Below are positions 25,690-32,789 of a stretch of DNA of 64,000 nucleotides, one piece after another. Source of the stretch: Sinomonas sp. P10A9. GTDB lineage: Bacteria; Actinomycetota; Actinomycetes; Actinomycetales; Micrococcaceae. The notes under the pieces were generated by a model. That model saw only the letters and a program-made list of their open reading frames with translations, ran no database searches and was not told the DNA's origin. The stretch is from contig NZ_CP163302.1 in NCBI RefSeq assembly GCF_041022165.1, positions 1,550,001 through 1,614,000 on the forward strand, read 5' to 3'. Made by a program: the position numbers and the translations under genes. Position 1 is the first letter of the stretch; every line of letters starts with the position of its first letter.

Positions 25690-26424
25690 TCATGAGAGCG
25701 GTCGGATGCGGGTGGCGGCGAGGCGCTCGCGCAGACCGGGCAAGAGCCTGCGGCTCACGGGGAGCTCGGTGCCGGCCGCGAGGACGGAGGGCTGCGATCC
25801 GCCGAGCCGCAGCTGCTGGACCGCCTCCATCGCCACGAGGTAGGAGCGGTGGATGCGCACGAACCCCGCCGGCCCCCATTGGCGCTCGAGGTCGCTCAGG
25901 GGGACCCGGACGAGGTACGAGCCCTCCGAGGTGTGCAGCCGCGCATAGTCGCCCTGGGCCTGGACGAAGGCGACATCGTCCCGTCGGATCACGCGGGTCA
26001 CGCCCCCCTGCTCGACCGTGATGGCCTCGGAACCCGCATCGGCGGGGACGGGCCGCGTTCCCTCGCGCTGGTCTGCGATCCGCCCCACGCAGCGCTCGAG
26101 GCGTTCCGGCCGGACGGGCTTGAGCAGGTAGTCGACGGCGGCGAGGTCGAATGCCGCGAGCGCGTGCTCCTCGTCCGCGGTGACGAAGACGACGGCGGGC
26201 GGCGCCGCGAAGCGGGCGATCACTCGGGCGAGCTCGAGGCCGCTCAGCCCGGGCATGTGGATGTCCAGGAAGATCGCGTCCACGTCCTCGCGCTCGAGGA
26301 TCCTGAGGGCCTCGGTCCCAGAGGTCGCCGTGTGGACGGCGCCGATACGATCGTCCCGGCCCAGGAGGTAGGACAGCTCCTGGACTGCGGGAAGCTCGTC
26401 GTCGACGACGAGGGCAGTGATCAT
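25690..26424 (-). CDS. LytTR-family response regulator
   Basis: 244 residues. Receiver domain with phospho-acceptor Asp in IFLDIHMPG (about residue 55), acidic pair VVDDE near the start and Lys in YLLKPV; then a LytTR DNA-binding domain (VAFVQAQGDYARLHTSEGSY ... FVRIHRSYLV). It starts five bases after the kinase stop. Proteins of this class (LytR, AgrA, BtsR, YpdB) bind 9-base direct repeats 21-22 bases apart; exactly such repeats occur in the divergent promoter region of this locus. Confidence 0.93.
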   Translation of the reverse strand: MITALVVDDELPAVQELSYLLGRDDRIGAVHTATSGTEALRILEREDVDAIFLDIHMPGLSGLELARVIARFAAPPAVVFVTADEEHALAAFDLAAVDYLLKPVRPERLERCVGRIADQREGTRPVPADAGSEAITVEQGGVTRVIRRDDVAFVQAQGDYARLHTSEGSYLVRVPLSDLERQWGPAGFVRIHRSYLVAMEAVQQLRLGGSQPSVLAAGTELPVSRRLLPGLRERLAATRIRPLS

Positions 26425-26429
26425 GGCGC

Positions 26430-27650
26430 TCAGTTTACTGGGGGCCGCGCCTCGTGCTGGGGCTGGGACTTGGGGATGCGCAGGGTGATGAGCGTGCCCT
26501 GTCCCGGCGCGGTCTCGACGACGAGGCCATGGTCGTCTCCGTAGACCTGGCGCATCCGGGCGTCGACGTTCCGCAGGCCCACGTGGATGCCGCCGACGTG
26601 CCCTGCGAGGACCTCGCGCAGCCGCTCGGGGTCCATCCCGGCGCCGTCGTCTTCGATCTGCACGACGGCGTCGAGCGGCGTGTCCTCGGCCGTGATGCTG
26701 ATGTGGCCCACCCCCTCGCGTGCCTCGAGCCCATGCCGCACCGCATTCTCGACGAGCGGCTGGAGGCTCAGGAAGGGGATCAGGATGCCCAGGACTTCCG
26801 GCGCGATGCGGAGGCTGACCTGGAGGCGCTCGCCGAACCGGGCCCGCTCGAGGAGCAGGTACTGGTCGATGCTCTTGAGCTCCTCGGCGAGGGTCGTGAA
26901 GTCACCGTGCCGCCGGAAGGAGTAGCGCGTGAAGTCCGCGAACTCAACCACGAGTTCCCTCGCCCGGGCGGGGTCGGTGAGGATGTAGGAGGCGATCGCC
27001 GTGAGCGAGTTGTAGATGAAGTGCGGGCTGATCTGCGCGCGCAGGGCGCGCACCTCGGCCTCCATGAGGAGGGTCCGGGAACGGTCCAGTTCGGCGAGCT
27101 CGGCCTGTGTTGCGACCCAGTCGGCCACCTCGCCGGTTGCCCGCACGAGGCCGGCGCCGGCCGACGGCGAGAACGTCACCACGGTGCCGATCACCCGTGA
27201 GCCTGCCCGCACCGGAGCCACGACGGCGCTGCGGAGCCGGCACTCCGGATCGGTGCAGCCGGCGGCCGCGCAGTCCAGCTCGGCGTCCCCGGGCACGCGC
27301 GTGCGTCCCTGGGCGAGGGTCTTCGCCGCGAGCGCCATGACCGTGCCGGCGTGTGCAGGACTCTCACCGTCCCACGCGAGGAGCCGGGCCTCGTCCGTGA
27401 GCGCGAGCGCGGGCGCCCCCAGCATTGAGCGGAGATGGCGGGCCGCCTTTGCCGCTCCCTCGGGCTCGAGGCCGCCGCGCAGGTACCGCCCAGCCTGGGC
27501 CGCCGAGTGCAGGATCGTATAGCTGGCCCGCTCGACGTCGCTCCCGAGATCCCGGCGGGCGCTCCAGAGGCGCCAGGCCACCGCCCCCACTGCCGCGCCC
27601 GCCACGAGCACGATCACGAGGACCGCGAGGGTGAGTGCATCGGGGGACAT
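26430..27650 (-). CDS. LytS/YpdA-like sensor histidine kinase
   Basis: 406 residues: one N-terminal membrane helix (LAVLVIVLVAGAAVGAVAW), a GAF-like sensory domain, then the His_kinase block LRAQISPHFIYNSLTAIASY with the phospho-acceptor His, and an HATPase domain (SLQPLVENAVRHGLE, EDDGAGM, GIHVGLRNVDARM). LytS relatives normally have five or six membrane helices; this one has only one. The GAF region has a Cys triad (DCAAAGCTDPECRL) that could bind metal or sense redox. It is the first gene of its operon and diverges from the second symporter operon. Confidence 0.92.
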   Translation of the reverse strand: MSPDALTLAVLVIVLVAGAAVGAVAWRLWSARRDLGSDVERASYTILHSAAQAGRYLRGGLEPEGAAKAARHLRSMLGAPALALTDEARLLAWDGESPAHAGTVMALAAKTLAQGRTRVPGDAELDCAAAGCTDPECRLRSAVVAPVRAGSRVIGTVVTFSPSAGAGLVRATGEVADWVATQAELAELDRSRTLLMEAEVRALRAQISPHFIYNSLTAIASYILTDPARARELVVEFADFTRYSFRRHGDFTTLAEELKSIDQYLLLERARFGERLQVSLRIAPEVLGILIPFLSLQPLVENAVRHGLEAREGVGHISITAEDTPLDAVVQIEDDGAGMDPERLREVLAGHVGGIHVGLRNVDARMRQVYGDDHGLVVETAPGQGTLITLRIPKSQPQHEARPPVN

Positions 27651-27681
27651 GCAGCAAGGCTAACCGCCCCGCGAACCGCCC

Positions 27682-27741
27682 GCCGTTGGGCGTGGGCCAC
27701 GCACCGTTCGGCGCACGCAGACGGCCGTTCAGCGATATGGT
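27682..27741 (+). promoter_or_regulatory. three LytTR-type direct repeats plus -10 box
   Basis: GCCGTTGGG (27682), ACCGTTCGG (27703) and GCCGTTCAG (27724) are spaced exactly 21 bases start to start. The middle copy fits the known LytTR half-site pattern (T/A)(A/C)(C/A)GTTN(A/G)(T/G) at every position; the other two differ only at the first base. A TATGGT hexamer at 27736-27741 follows the last repeat and would be the -10 box of the DUF485-symporter operon. The regulator encoded on the other side of this gap is the obvious binder. Confidence 0.72.
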
Positions 27742-27779
27742 CCTCGGGCAGCTGGCGCCACACCGCCCCAGCCATCGAG

Positions 27780-27795
27780 AGTGATGTGCATCACT
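27780..27795. promoter_or_regulatory. CRP/GlxR-type palindrome
   Basis: AGTGATGTGCATCACT fits the CRP/GlxR pattern (T/A)GTGA-N6-TCAC(A/T); the dyad extends by one base on each side. It lies about 32 bases downstream of the predicted start of transcription and 39 bases before the ATG, so binding would more likely block than activate this promoter, unless another start is used. Confidence 0.6.
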
Positions 27796-27834
27796 CATCC
27801 GCCGGGCAGGAGTCCGGCACGTCGAGGAGGATCC

Positions 27835-28221
27835 ATGGGCAACGACGCCTCCCGGGACGCGGCGGGAACCACCGCTGTGCAACCGGACTTCCAGCTGGTC
27901 CAGGCCAGCCCCGAGTTCCGCCAGCTTCGCAAGCACCACCGCAGCTTCGTGTTCCCAGTCGCCGGAGCGTTCCTGCTCTGGTACTTCCTGTACGTCCTGC
28001 TGGCCGACTACGCACACGACTTCATGTCCATCAAGGTCGCCGGCAACATCAACCTCGGCCTCGTGCTCGGTTTGCTCCAGTTCGTGACCACGTTCGGCAT
28101 CACGGCGTGGTACGTGAGCCACGCGAACAAGAAGCTCGACCCGGCGGCGGAGGCCATCCGCAACGAGATCGAGCACCACGACTTCGACGCCGACGCCGCC
28201 ACCGACGGGAGCTCCCGATGA
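27835..28221 (+). CDS. DUF485 domain membrane protein (YjcH-like)
   Basis: 128 residues. After a 45-residue soluble N-terminus comes the DUF485 core: FRQLRKHHRSFVFPVAGAFL, a helix through LWYFLYVLLADY, and a second helix LGLLQFVTTFGITAWYVSH followed by an acidic tail. AGGAGG precedes the ATG. The stop overlaps the symporter ATG by four bases. In E. coli the homologous gene yjcH sits in the acs-yjcH-actP operon, so it is taken as an accessory of the acetate permease. Confidence 0.9.
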   Translation: MGNDASRDAAGTTAVQPDFQLVQASPEFRQLRKHHRSFVFPVAGAFLLWYFLYVLLADYAHDFMSIKVAGNINLGLVLGLLQFVTTFGITAWYVSHANKKLDPAAEAIRNEIEHHDFDADAATDGSSR

Positions 28222-29813
28222 ATCTCGCCTCGAATCTGCAGAACAGCTCATGGCTCAACATGGCGATCTTCGCCGTGTTCGTGGGCATCACGATCGTGAT
28301 CGTGCTGCGCGCCAGCAAGAGCAACAAGACCGCCGCGGACTACTACGCGGGCGGCCGTTCCTTCACCGGCGGCCAGAACGGCACCGCGATCGCGGGCGAC
28401 TACCTCTCGGCCGCCTCGTTCCTCGGCATCACGGGCGCGATCGCCGTCAACGGCTACGACGGCTTCCTCTACTCGATCGGATTCCTCGTCGCGTGGCTCG
28501 TCGCGCTCCTCCTCGTGGCCGAGCTCCTGCGCAACACCGGGAAGTTCACGATGGCGGACGTCCTGGCGTTCCGCCTCAAGGAGCGGCCCGTCCGCATCGC
28601 TGCCGCGATCTCGACCCTTGCGGTGTGCTTCTTCTACCTCCTGGCCCAGATGGCCGGCGCGGGCGGGCTCATCGCCCTGCTCCTGGGGATCTCGGACTGG
28701 GCCGGCCAGTCGGTCGTCATCACCGTGGTCGGTGCGCTCATGATCATGTACGTCCTGATCGGCGGCATGAAGGGCACCACGTGGGTGCAGATCATCAAGG
28801 CGGTCCTGCTCGTCATCGGCGCCTTCGTCATGACGATCTGGGTCCTCGCCCTCAACGGCTTCGACCTGTCCGCGCTCCTCGGCAAGGCTGCCGAGGCCGG
28901 TGGCCAGAAGCTCCTCAACCCGGGCCTCGCCTACGGCAAGAACGACACATCCAAGCTTGATTTCGTCTCCCTCGGCCTCGCGCTCGTCCTCGGAACTGCG
29001 GCCCTGCCGCACGTGCTCATGCGCTTCTACACGGTCCCGACGGCCAAGGAGGCCCGCAAGTCGGTCGTCTGGGCCATCTGGCTCATCGGCGCGTTCTACA
29101 TCTTCACGCTCGTCCTCGGCTACGGCGCGGCGGCCCTCATCGGCGCCGACGCGATCAAGGCCGCCCCCGGCGGCGTGAACTCGGCGGCCCCGCTGCTTGC
29201 CTTCCAGCTGGGCGGCCCGCTCCTGCTCGGCTTCATCTCCGCGGTGGCCTTCGCGACGATCCTGGCGGTCGTGGCCGGCCTGACCATCACCGCGGCAGCC
29301 TCGTTCGCCCATGACATCTACGCGAACGTCATCGCCAAGGGCAAGACCACGCCGGCCTCCGAGGTCAAGGTTGCCCGCCGCACCGTCGTGGTGATCGGCA
29401 TCTTCGCGATCATCGGCGGCATCTTCGCCAACGGTCAGAACGTCGCCTTCCTCGTGGCCCTCGCCTTCGCTGTCGCGGCCTCGGCAAACCTGCCCACCAT
29501 CCTCTACTCGCTGTTCTGGAAGAAGTTCACCACCCAGGGCGCCCTGTGGAGCATGTACGGCGGGCTCTCCTCCGCGATCCTGCTCATCTTCTTCTCGCCG
29601 GTGGTCTCGGGCACCAAGACCTCGATGATCCAGGGCGCGAACTTCGCGTGGTTCCCGCTGAGCAACCCGGGCATCATCTCGATCCCGCTCGCGTTTGTCC
29701 TCGGGTGGCTCGGCACGGTTTTGGACAAGCGGCGCGAGGATACCGCGAAGCAGGCTGAGATGGAGGTGCGGTCCCTCACCGGTATCGGAGCCGAGAAGGC
29801 GGTCTCGCACTAG
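28218..29813 (+). CDS. actP: cation/acetate symporter, ActP type
   Basis: 531 residues and 13 predicted membrane segments. Landmarks are NKTAADYYAGGRSFTGGQNG, AGDYLSAASFLGITGAIA, the central IGGMKGTTWVQIIKAV and LPHVLMRFYTVPTAKEARKS. Sodium- or proton-coupled uptake of acetate and related short monocarboxylates is the family function; pyruvate is possible. Coupled to the DUF485 gene. Control by the LytTR system and a CRP-type factor is suggested by sites in the shared promoter region. Confidence 0.93.
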   Translation: MNLASNLQNSSWLNMAIFAVFVGITIVIVLRASKSNKTAADYYAGGRSFTGGQNGTAIAGDYLSAASFLGITGAIAVNGYDGFLYSIGFLVAWLVALLLVAELLRNTGKFTMADVLAFRLKERPVRIAAAISTLAVCFFYLLAQMAGAGGLIALLLGISDWAGQSVVITVVGALMIMYVLIGGMKGTTWVQIIKAVLLVIGAFVMTIWVLALNGFDLSALLGKAAEAGGQKLLNPGLAYGKNDTSKLDFVSLGLALVLGTAALPHVLMRFYTVPTAKEARKSVVWAIWLIGAFYIFTLVLGYGAAALIGADAIKAAPGGVNSAAPLLAFQLGGPLLLGFISAVAFATILAVVAGLTITAAASFAHDIYANVIAKGKTTPASEVKVARRTVVVIGIFAIIGGIFANGQNVAFLVALAFAVAASANLPTILYSLFWKKFTTQGALWSMYGGLSSAILLIFFSPVVSGTKTSMIQGANFAWFPLSNPGIISIPLAFVLGWLGTVLDKRREDTAKQAEMEVRSLTGIGAEKAVSH

Positions 29814-29848
29814 CACCACCAGATCGAGCGTCGGATCACGGCGCAGGA

Positions 29849-29888
29849 CGGCGGGCGGCGGCTTCGGGAACGAAGTCACCGCCCGCCG
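29849..29888. terminator. hairpin between convergent genes (possible bidirectional terminator)
   Basis: CGGCGGGCGG pairs with CCGCCCGCCG (10 bp), and the inner CTTCG/CGAAG adds five pairs. There is no T-run on either side. It lies between actP and the convergent Lrp regulator. Confidence 0.45.
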
Positions 29889-29992
29889 CTGTGCTGCCCG
29901 GACGGTCAGACGCACGCGAGGCGAAGCGCGCACGAGGCGAATCGGACGCATGGTGCGCCGGATGCCGACGGTGAGGACGCGCCGTCGTGCGT

Positions 29993-30469
29993 CTACGCCG
30001 GCGGCCGTGGTCCTCGGGCGAGGAGCGGGTCCATTCTGAACGGTATGAGGTCCCCCATGGCCAGCGCGGTGTCGGTCCGCTCGACGCCGTCGACCGCGAG
30101 GATCTTGCCGTTGATCCGGAAGAGATCCTCGGCGTCTACCGCTGCGACTCTCAGCAGCAGGTCCGCCGTGCCGGTGAGCCCGTGCCCCTCGAGGACCTCG
30201 GGAATCTCTGCGATGTGCGCCGTGATCTCGGCCAGCTTGCGCTGCTGGACATGCACGGTGATGAAGGCCAGGAGCGGATAGCCGAGGGAGGTGGGACTGA
30301 TGCGGCGGTCGAAGCCGAGGAAGACGTGGCCCGCCTCGAGGCGCGCGAGCCGCGCCTGCACCGTGTTGCGGGACAGGCCGAGCTCTTGCGCGAGCGCGAC
30401 CACCGTGCGCCGCGGGTCCTGGGCGAGGGCCCGCAGAATCCGGGAGTCGGTGGCATCGACAGCGTGCAT
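29993..30469 (-). CDS. Lrp/AsnC family transcriptional regulator (BkdR-like)
   Basis: 158 residues. N-terminal winged helix-turn-helix (DSRILRALAQDPRRTVVALA ... LSRNTVQARLARLEAG) and C-terminal RAM ligand-binding domain (AFITVHVQQRKLAEI, GTADLLLRVAAVDAEDLF). It is transcribed away from bkdA; in Pseudomonas and Streptomyces, Lrp-type regulators next to bkd operons respond to branched-chain amino acids, and the same role is inferred here. The 140-base gap contains the bkdA promoter. Confidence 0.92.
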   Translation of the reverse strand: MHAVDATDSRILRALAQDPRRTVVALAQELGLSRNTVQARLARLEAGHVFLGFDRRISPTSLGYPLLAFITVHVQQRKLAEITAHIAEIPEVLEGHGLTGTADLLLRVAAVDAEDLFRINGKILAVDGVERTDTALAMGDLIPFRMDPLLARGPRPPA

Positions 30470-30535
30470 GCTGCGCAGGTTAGCACGGTGAGCTGCTGGC
30501 TATTTGGGCATCCCGCCCACTTTCAACGTGATTGG

Positions 30536-30564
30536 TTGTACCTCCTGTCTGTTGTGAGTATGGT
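30536..30564 (+). promoter_or_regulatory. promoter of bkdABC
   Basis: TTGTAC and TATGGT are separated by exactly 17 bases; transcription should start near 30571. This is the best canonical promoter in the window. The Lrp-type regulator gene ends its divergent transcript 67 bases upstream. Confidence 0.65.
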
Positions 30565-30609
30565 CACATTAACCCCGGTGGCCCACAGGCCTCCCGAGAC
30601 CAGAGAGGG

Positions 30610-31773
30610 ATGCGAACCACAGTGTCCACTTACCAGATGTTGACCGGCGACGACGGTGCGCCGGTCCAGCTTCTCTCACCAGACGGGCAGCGGCGGCCCC
30701 ACGAGCGGTACGACCGGCTCCTCGCCGACCTCGATTCCGATGACTCGAATGCGCTCCTGGCGCTCTACGAGGACATGATCGTCACGCGCCGCATCGACGC
30801 CGAGGGCACGGCCCTCCAGCGGCAGGGCCAGCTGGCACTATGGCCCCCGTTCCTCGGCCAGGAGGCAGCACAGGTGGGCTCGGCGCATGCCATCAACCGC
30901 GATGACTTCATCTTCGCCAGCTACCGCGAGATCGCGGTCGCGTACGTGCGTGGCATCGCTCTGCCAGACCTCATGAAGCAGTGGCGCGGCACCCAGAACG
31001 CGGGCTGGAACCCGTTCGAGTCCAACATGGCGCCCACCCAGGTGGTCATCGGCGCGCAGCCCCTGCATGCGGTGGGCTACGCGATGGGTGTCCAGTTCGA
31101 TGGCGCGGAGAGTGCCGTCATCACCTACTTCGGCGATGGCGCCACGAGCCAGGGAGACGTCAACGAGTCGATGGTCTTCGCGGCGAGCTTCCAGGCTCCC
31201 GTCGTCTTCTTCTGCCAGAACAACCACTGGGCCATCTCCGAGCCGGTGGGCATCCAGGCGCACGTCCCGATCGGACTCAGGGCGCCCGGCTTCGGGATTC
31301 CGAGCGTCCGTGTGGACGGCAATGACATCCTGGCGTGCCTCGCCGTGACGCGCGAGGCGCTCGAACACGCGCGTGCGGGCCACGGGCCTTCCTACATCGA
31401 GGCCGTCACGTACCGCATGGGCGCCCACACGACGGCGGACGACCCGACCCGCTACCGGGACGCCAACGAACTCGAGGATTGGAAGGGCCGCGACCCGATT
31501 GCCCGCTTCGAGGCGTACCTCACCGGTTCCGGCATCCTCGACGACGCCGGGCGCTCTCAGGTGGCAGAGAAGGCCGACGCGGTCGCCGCGGCCATCCGCG
31601 AGGCGACGATCCACATGCCGGATCCCGAGCCGGAGGAGCTGTTCGAGCACGTCTACGCCGGTCCGCACGCAGTCCTCGAGCGGCAGCGGGACCACTTCGA
31701 GCGCTACCGCGCCGGATTCGCCGAGCACTCCAACCACGCCCCGCACGCTGCGCTCACCGAGGGAGGCCACTGA
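30610..31773 (+). CDS. bkdA: branched-chain 2-oxoacid dehydrogenase E1 alpha subunit
   Basis: 387 residues. Thiamin-diphosphate-dependent decarboxylation of branched-chain 2-oxoacids with E1 beta. The ThDP motif is YFGDGATSQGDVNESMVFAA (GDGA...N), preceded by HAVGYAMGVQFDG; the phosphorylation-loop region YRMGAHTTADDPTRYRD is typical. Databases often name this pdhA, but bacteria of this group use AceE-type pyruvate dehydrogenase and the neighbours are leucine-catabolic, so Bkd is preferred. The ATG sits directly against its GAGAGGG; a GTG four codons later has better spacing and may be the true start. Confidence 0.9.
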   Translation: MRTTVSTYQMLTGDDGAPVQLLSPDGQRRPHERYDRLLADLDSDDSNALLALYEDMIVTRRIDAEGTALQRQGQLALWPPFLGQEAAQVGSAHAINRDDFIFASYREIAVAYVRGIALPDLMKQWRGTQNAGWNPFESNMAPTQVVIGAQPLHAVGYAMGVQFDGAESAVITYFGDGATSQGDVNESMVFAASFQAPVVFFCQNNHWAISEPVGIQAHVPIGLRAPGFGIPSVRVDGNDILACLAVTREALEHARAGHGPSYIEAVTYRMGAHTTADDPTRYRDANELEDWKGRDPIARFEAYLTGSGILDDAGRSQVAEKADAVAAAIREATIHMPDPEPEELFEHVYAGPHAVLERQRDHFERYRAGFAEHSNHAPHAALTEGGH

Positions 31774-32789
31774 TGTCCGCGATGACTTTCGGCAAGGCGA
31801 TCAACACGGGACTTCGCAAGGCCATGGAGCAGGACCCGAAGGTCGTGCTCATGGGTGAGGACATTGGGCGCCTCGGTGGCGTGTTCCGCATCACCGACGG
31901 ACTCCAGAAGGACTTCGGTCCCCACCGCGTGATCGATACGCCGCTGGCCGAGTCCGGGATCATGGGGACGGCGATCGGCATGGCATACCGCGGCTACCGG
32001 CCCGTCGTCGAGATCCAGTTCGACGGCTTCGTGTATCCGGCCTTCGACCAGATTGTCGCCCAGATGGCCAAGCTCCACTACCGCACGCGCGGGATGGTCA
32101 AGGTGCCGATCACCCTCCGGCTCCCGTTCGGCGGGGGCATCGGCTCGCCGGAACACCACTCCGAGTCGCCCGAGGCCTACTTCGCCCACACCGCCGGGCT
32201 GCGGGTGGTCGCGCCCTCCAATCCGCAGGACGCCTTCACGATGATCCAGGAGGCCATTGCGAGCGATGACCCCGTGGTGTTCCTCGAGCCCAAGCGCAGG
32301 TACCACGACAAGGGCGACGTCGACGAGTCCCTCGCCCCGGGTGCCGCTCTGGACATGGGGTCGGCGCGCGTCGCCGTCGAGGGTTCGGACGTCACGCTTG
32401 TCGCATACGGGCCGATGGTCAAGACGTGCCTCGACGCCGCCGTCGCGGCCTCCGACGAGGGCGTGTCGGTCGAGGTCATCGACCTCCGGTCCCTCTCGCC
32501 GGTCGACTACGGGCCGCTCGTGGGATCCGTGAAGAAGACCGGGCGCCTCGTCGTCGCGCATGAGGCGTCCCGGACCCTCGGACTCGGCGCGGAGCTCGCT
32601 GCCGAGATCACCGAGCGCTGCTTCTACCACCTCGAGCACGCTCCGGTGCGGGTGACAGGGTTCGACGTTCCCTACCCGCCGTCCAAGCTCGAGTTCCACC
32701 ATCTTCCGGATCTCGATCGGATCCTGGACGGTGTGGACCGTGCGCTCGGCCGCACGAACTCCCTCAGCGGCACCGAGGAGGAGGCATGA
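31773..32789 (+). CDS. bkdB: branched-chain 2-oxoacid dehydrogenase E1 beta subunit
   Basis: 338 residues. Partner of E1 alpha; contributes the activating Glu to the thiamin site (GEDIGRLGGVFRIT region and the FVYPAFDQIVAQMAK helix). The C-terminal transketolase domain contains VEVIDLRSLSPVDYGPLV and VVAHEASRTLGLGAE. GGGAGG precedes the ATG, which overlaps the last base of the bkdA stop. The C-terminal tail after GRTNSL is short and acidic. Confidence 0.94.
   Translation: MSAMTFGKAINTGLRKAMEQDPKVVLMGEDIGRLGGVFRITDGLQKDFGPHRVIDTPLAESGIMGTAIGMAYRGYRPVVEIQFDGFVYPAFDQIVAQMAKLHYRTRGMVKVPITLRLPFGGGIGSPEHHSESPEAYFAHTAGLRVVAPSNPQDAFTMIQEAIASDDPVVFLEPKRRYHDKGDVDESLAPGAALDMGSARVAVEGSDVTLVAYGPMVKTCLDAAVAASDEGVSVEVIDLRSLSPVDYGPLVGSVKKTGRLVVAHEASRTLGLGAELAAEITERCFYHLEHAPVRVTGFDVPYPPSKLEFHHLPDLDRILDGVDRALGRTNSLSGTEEEA

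Noticed and set aside
29814..29992. Insertion sequence end suggested by the GC-rich hairpin
   Set aside because: No transposase, no target-site duplication; it fits better as a terminator between convergent genes.
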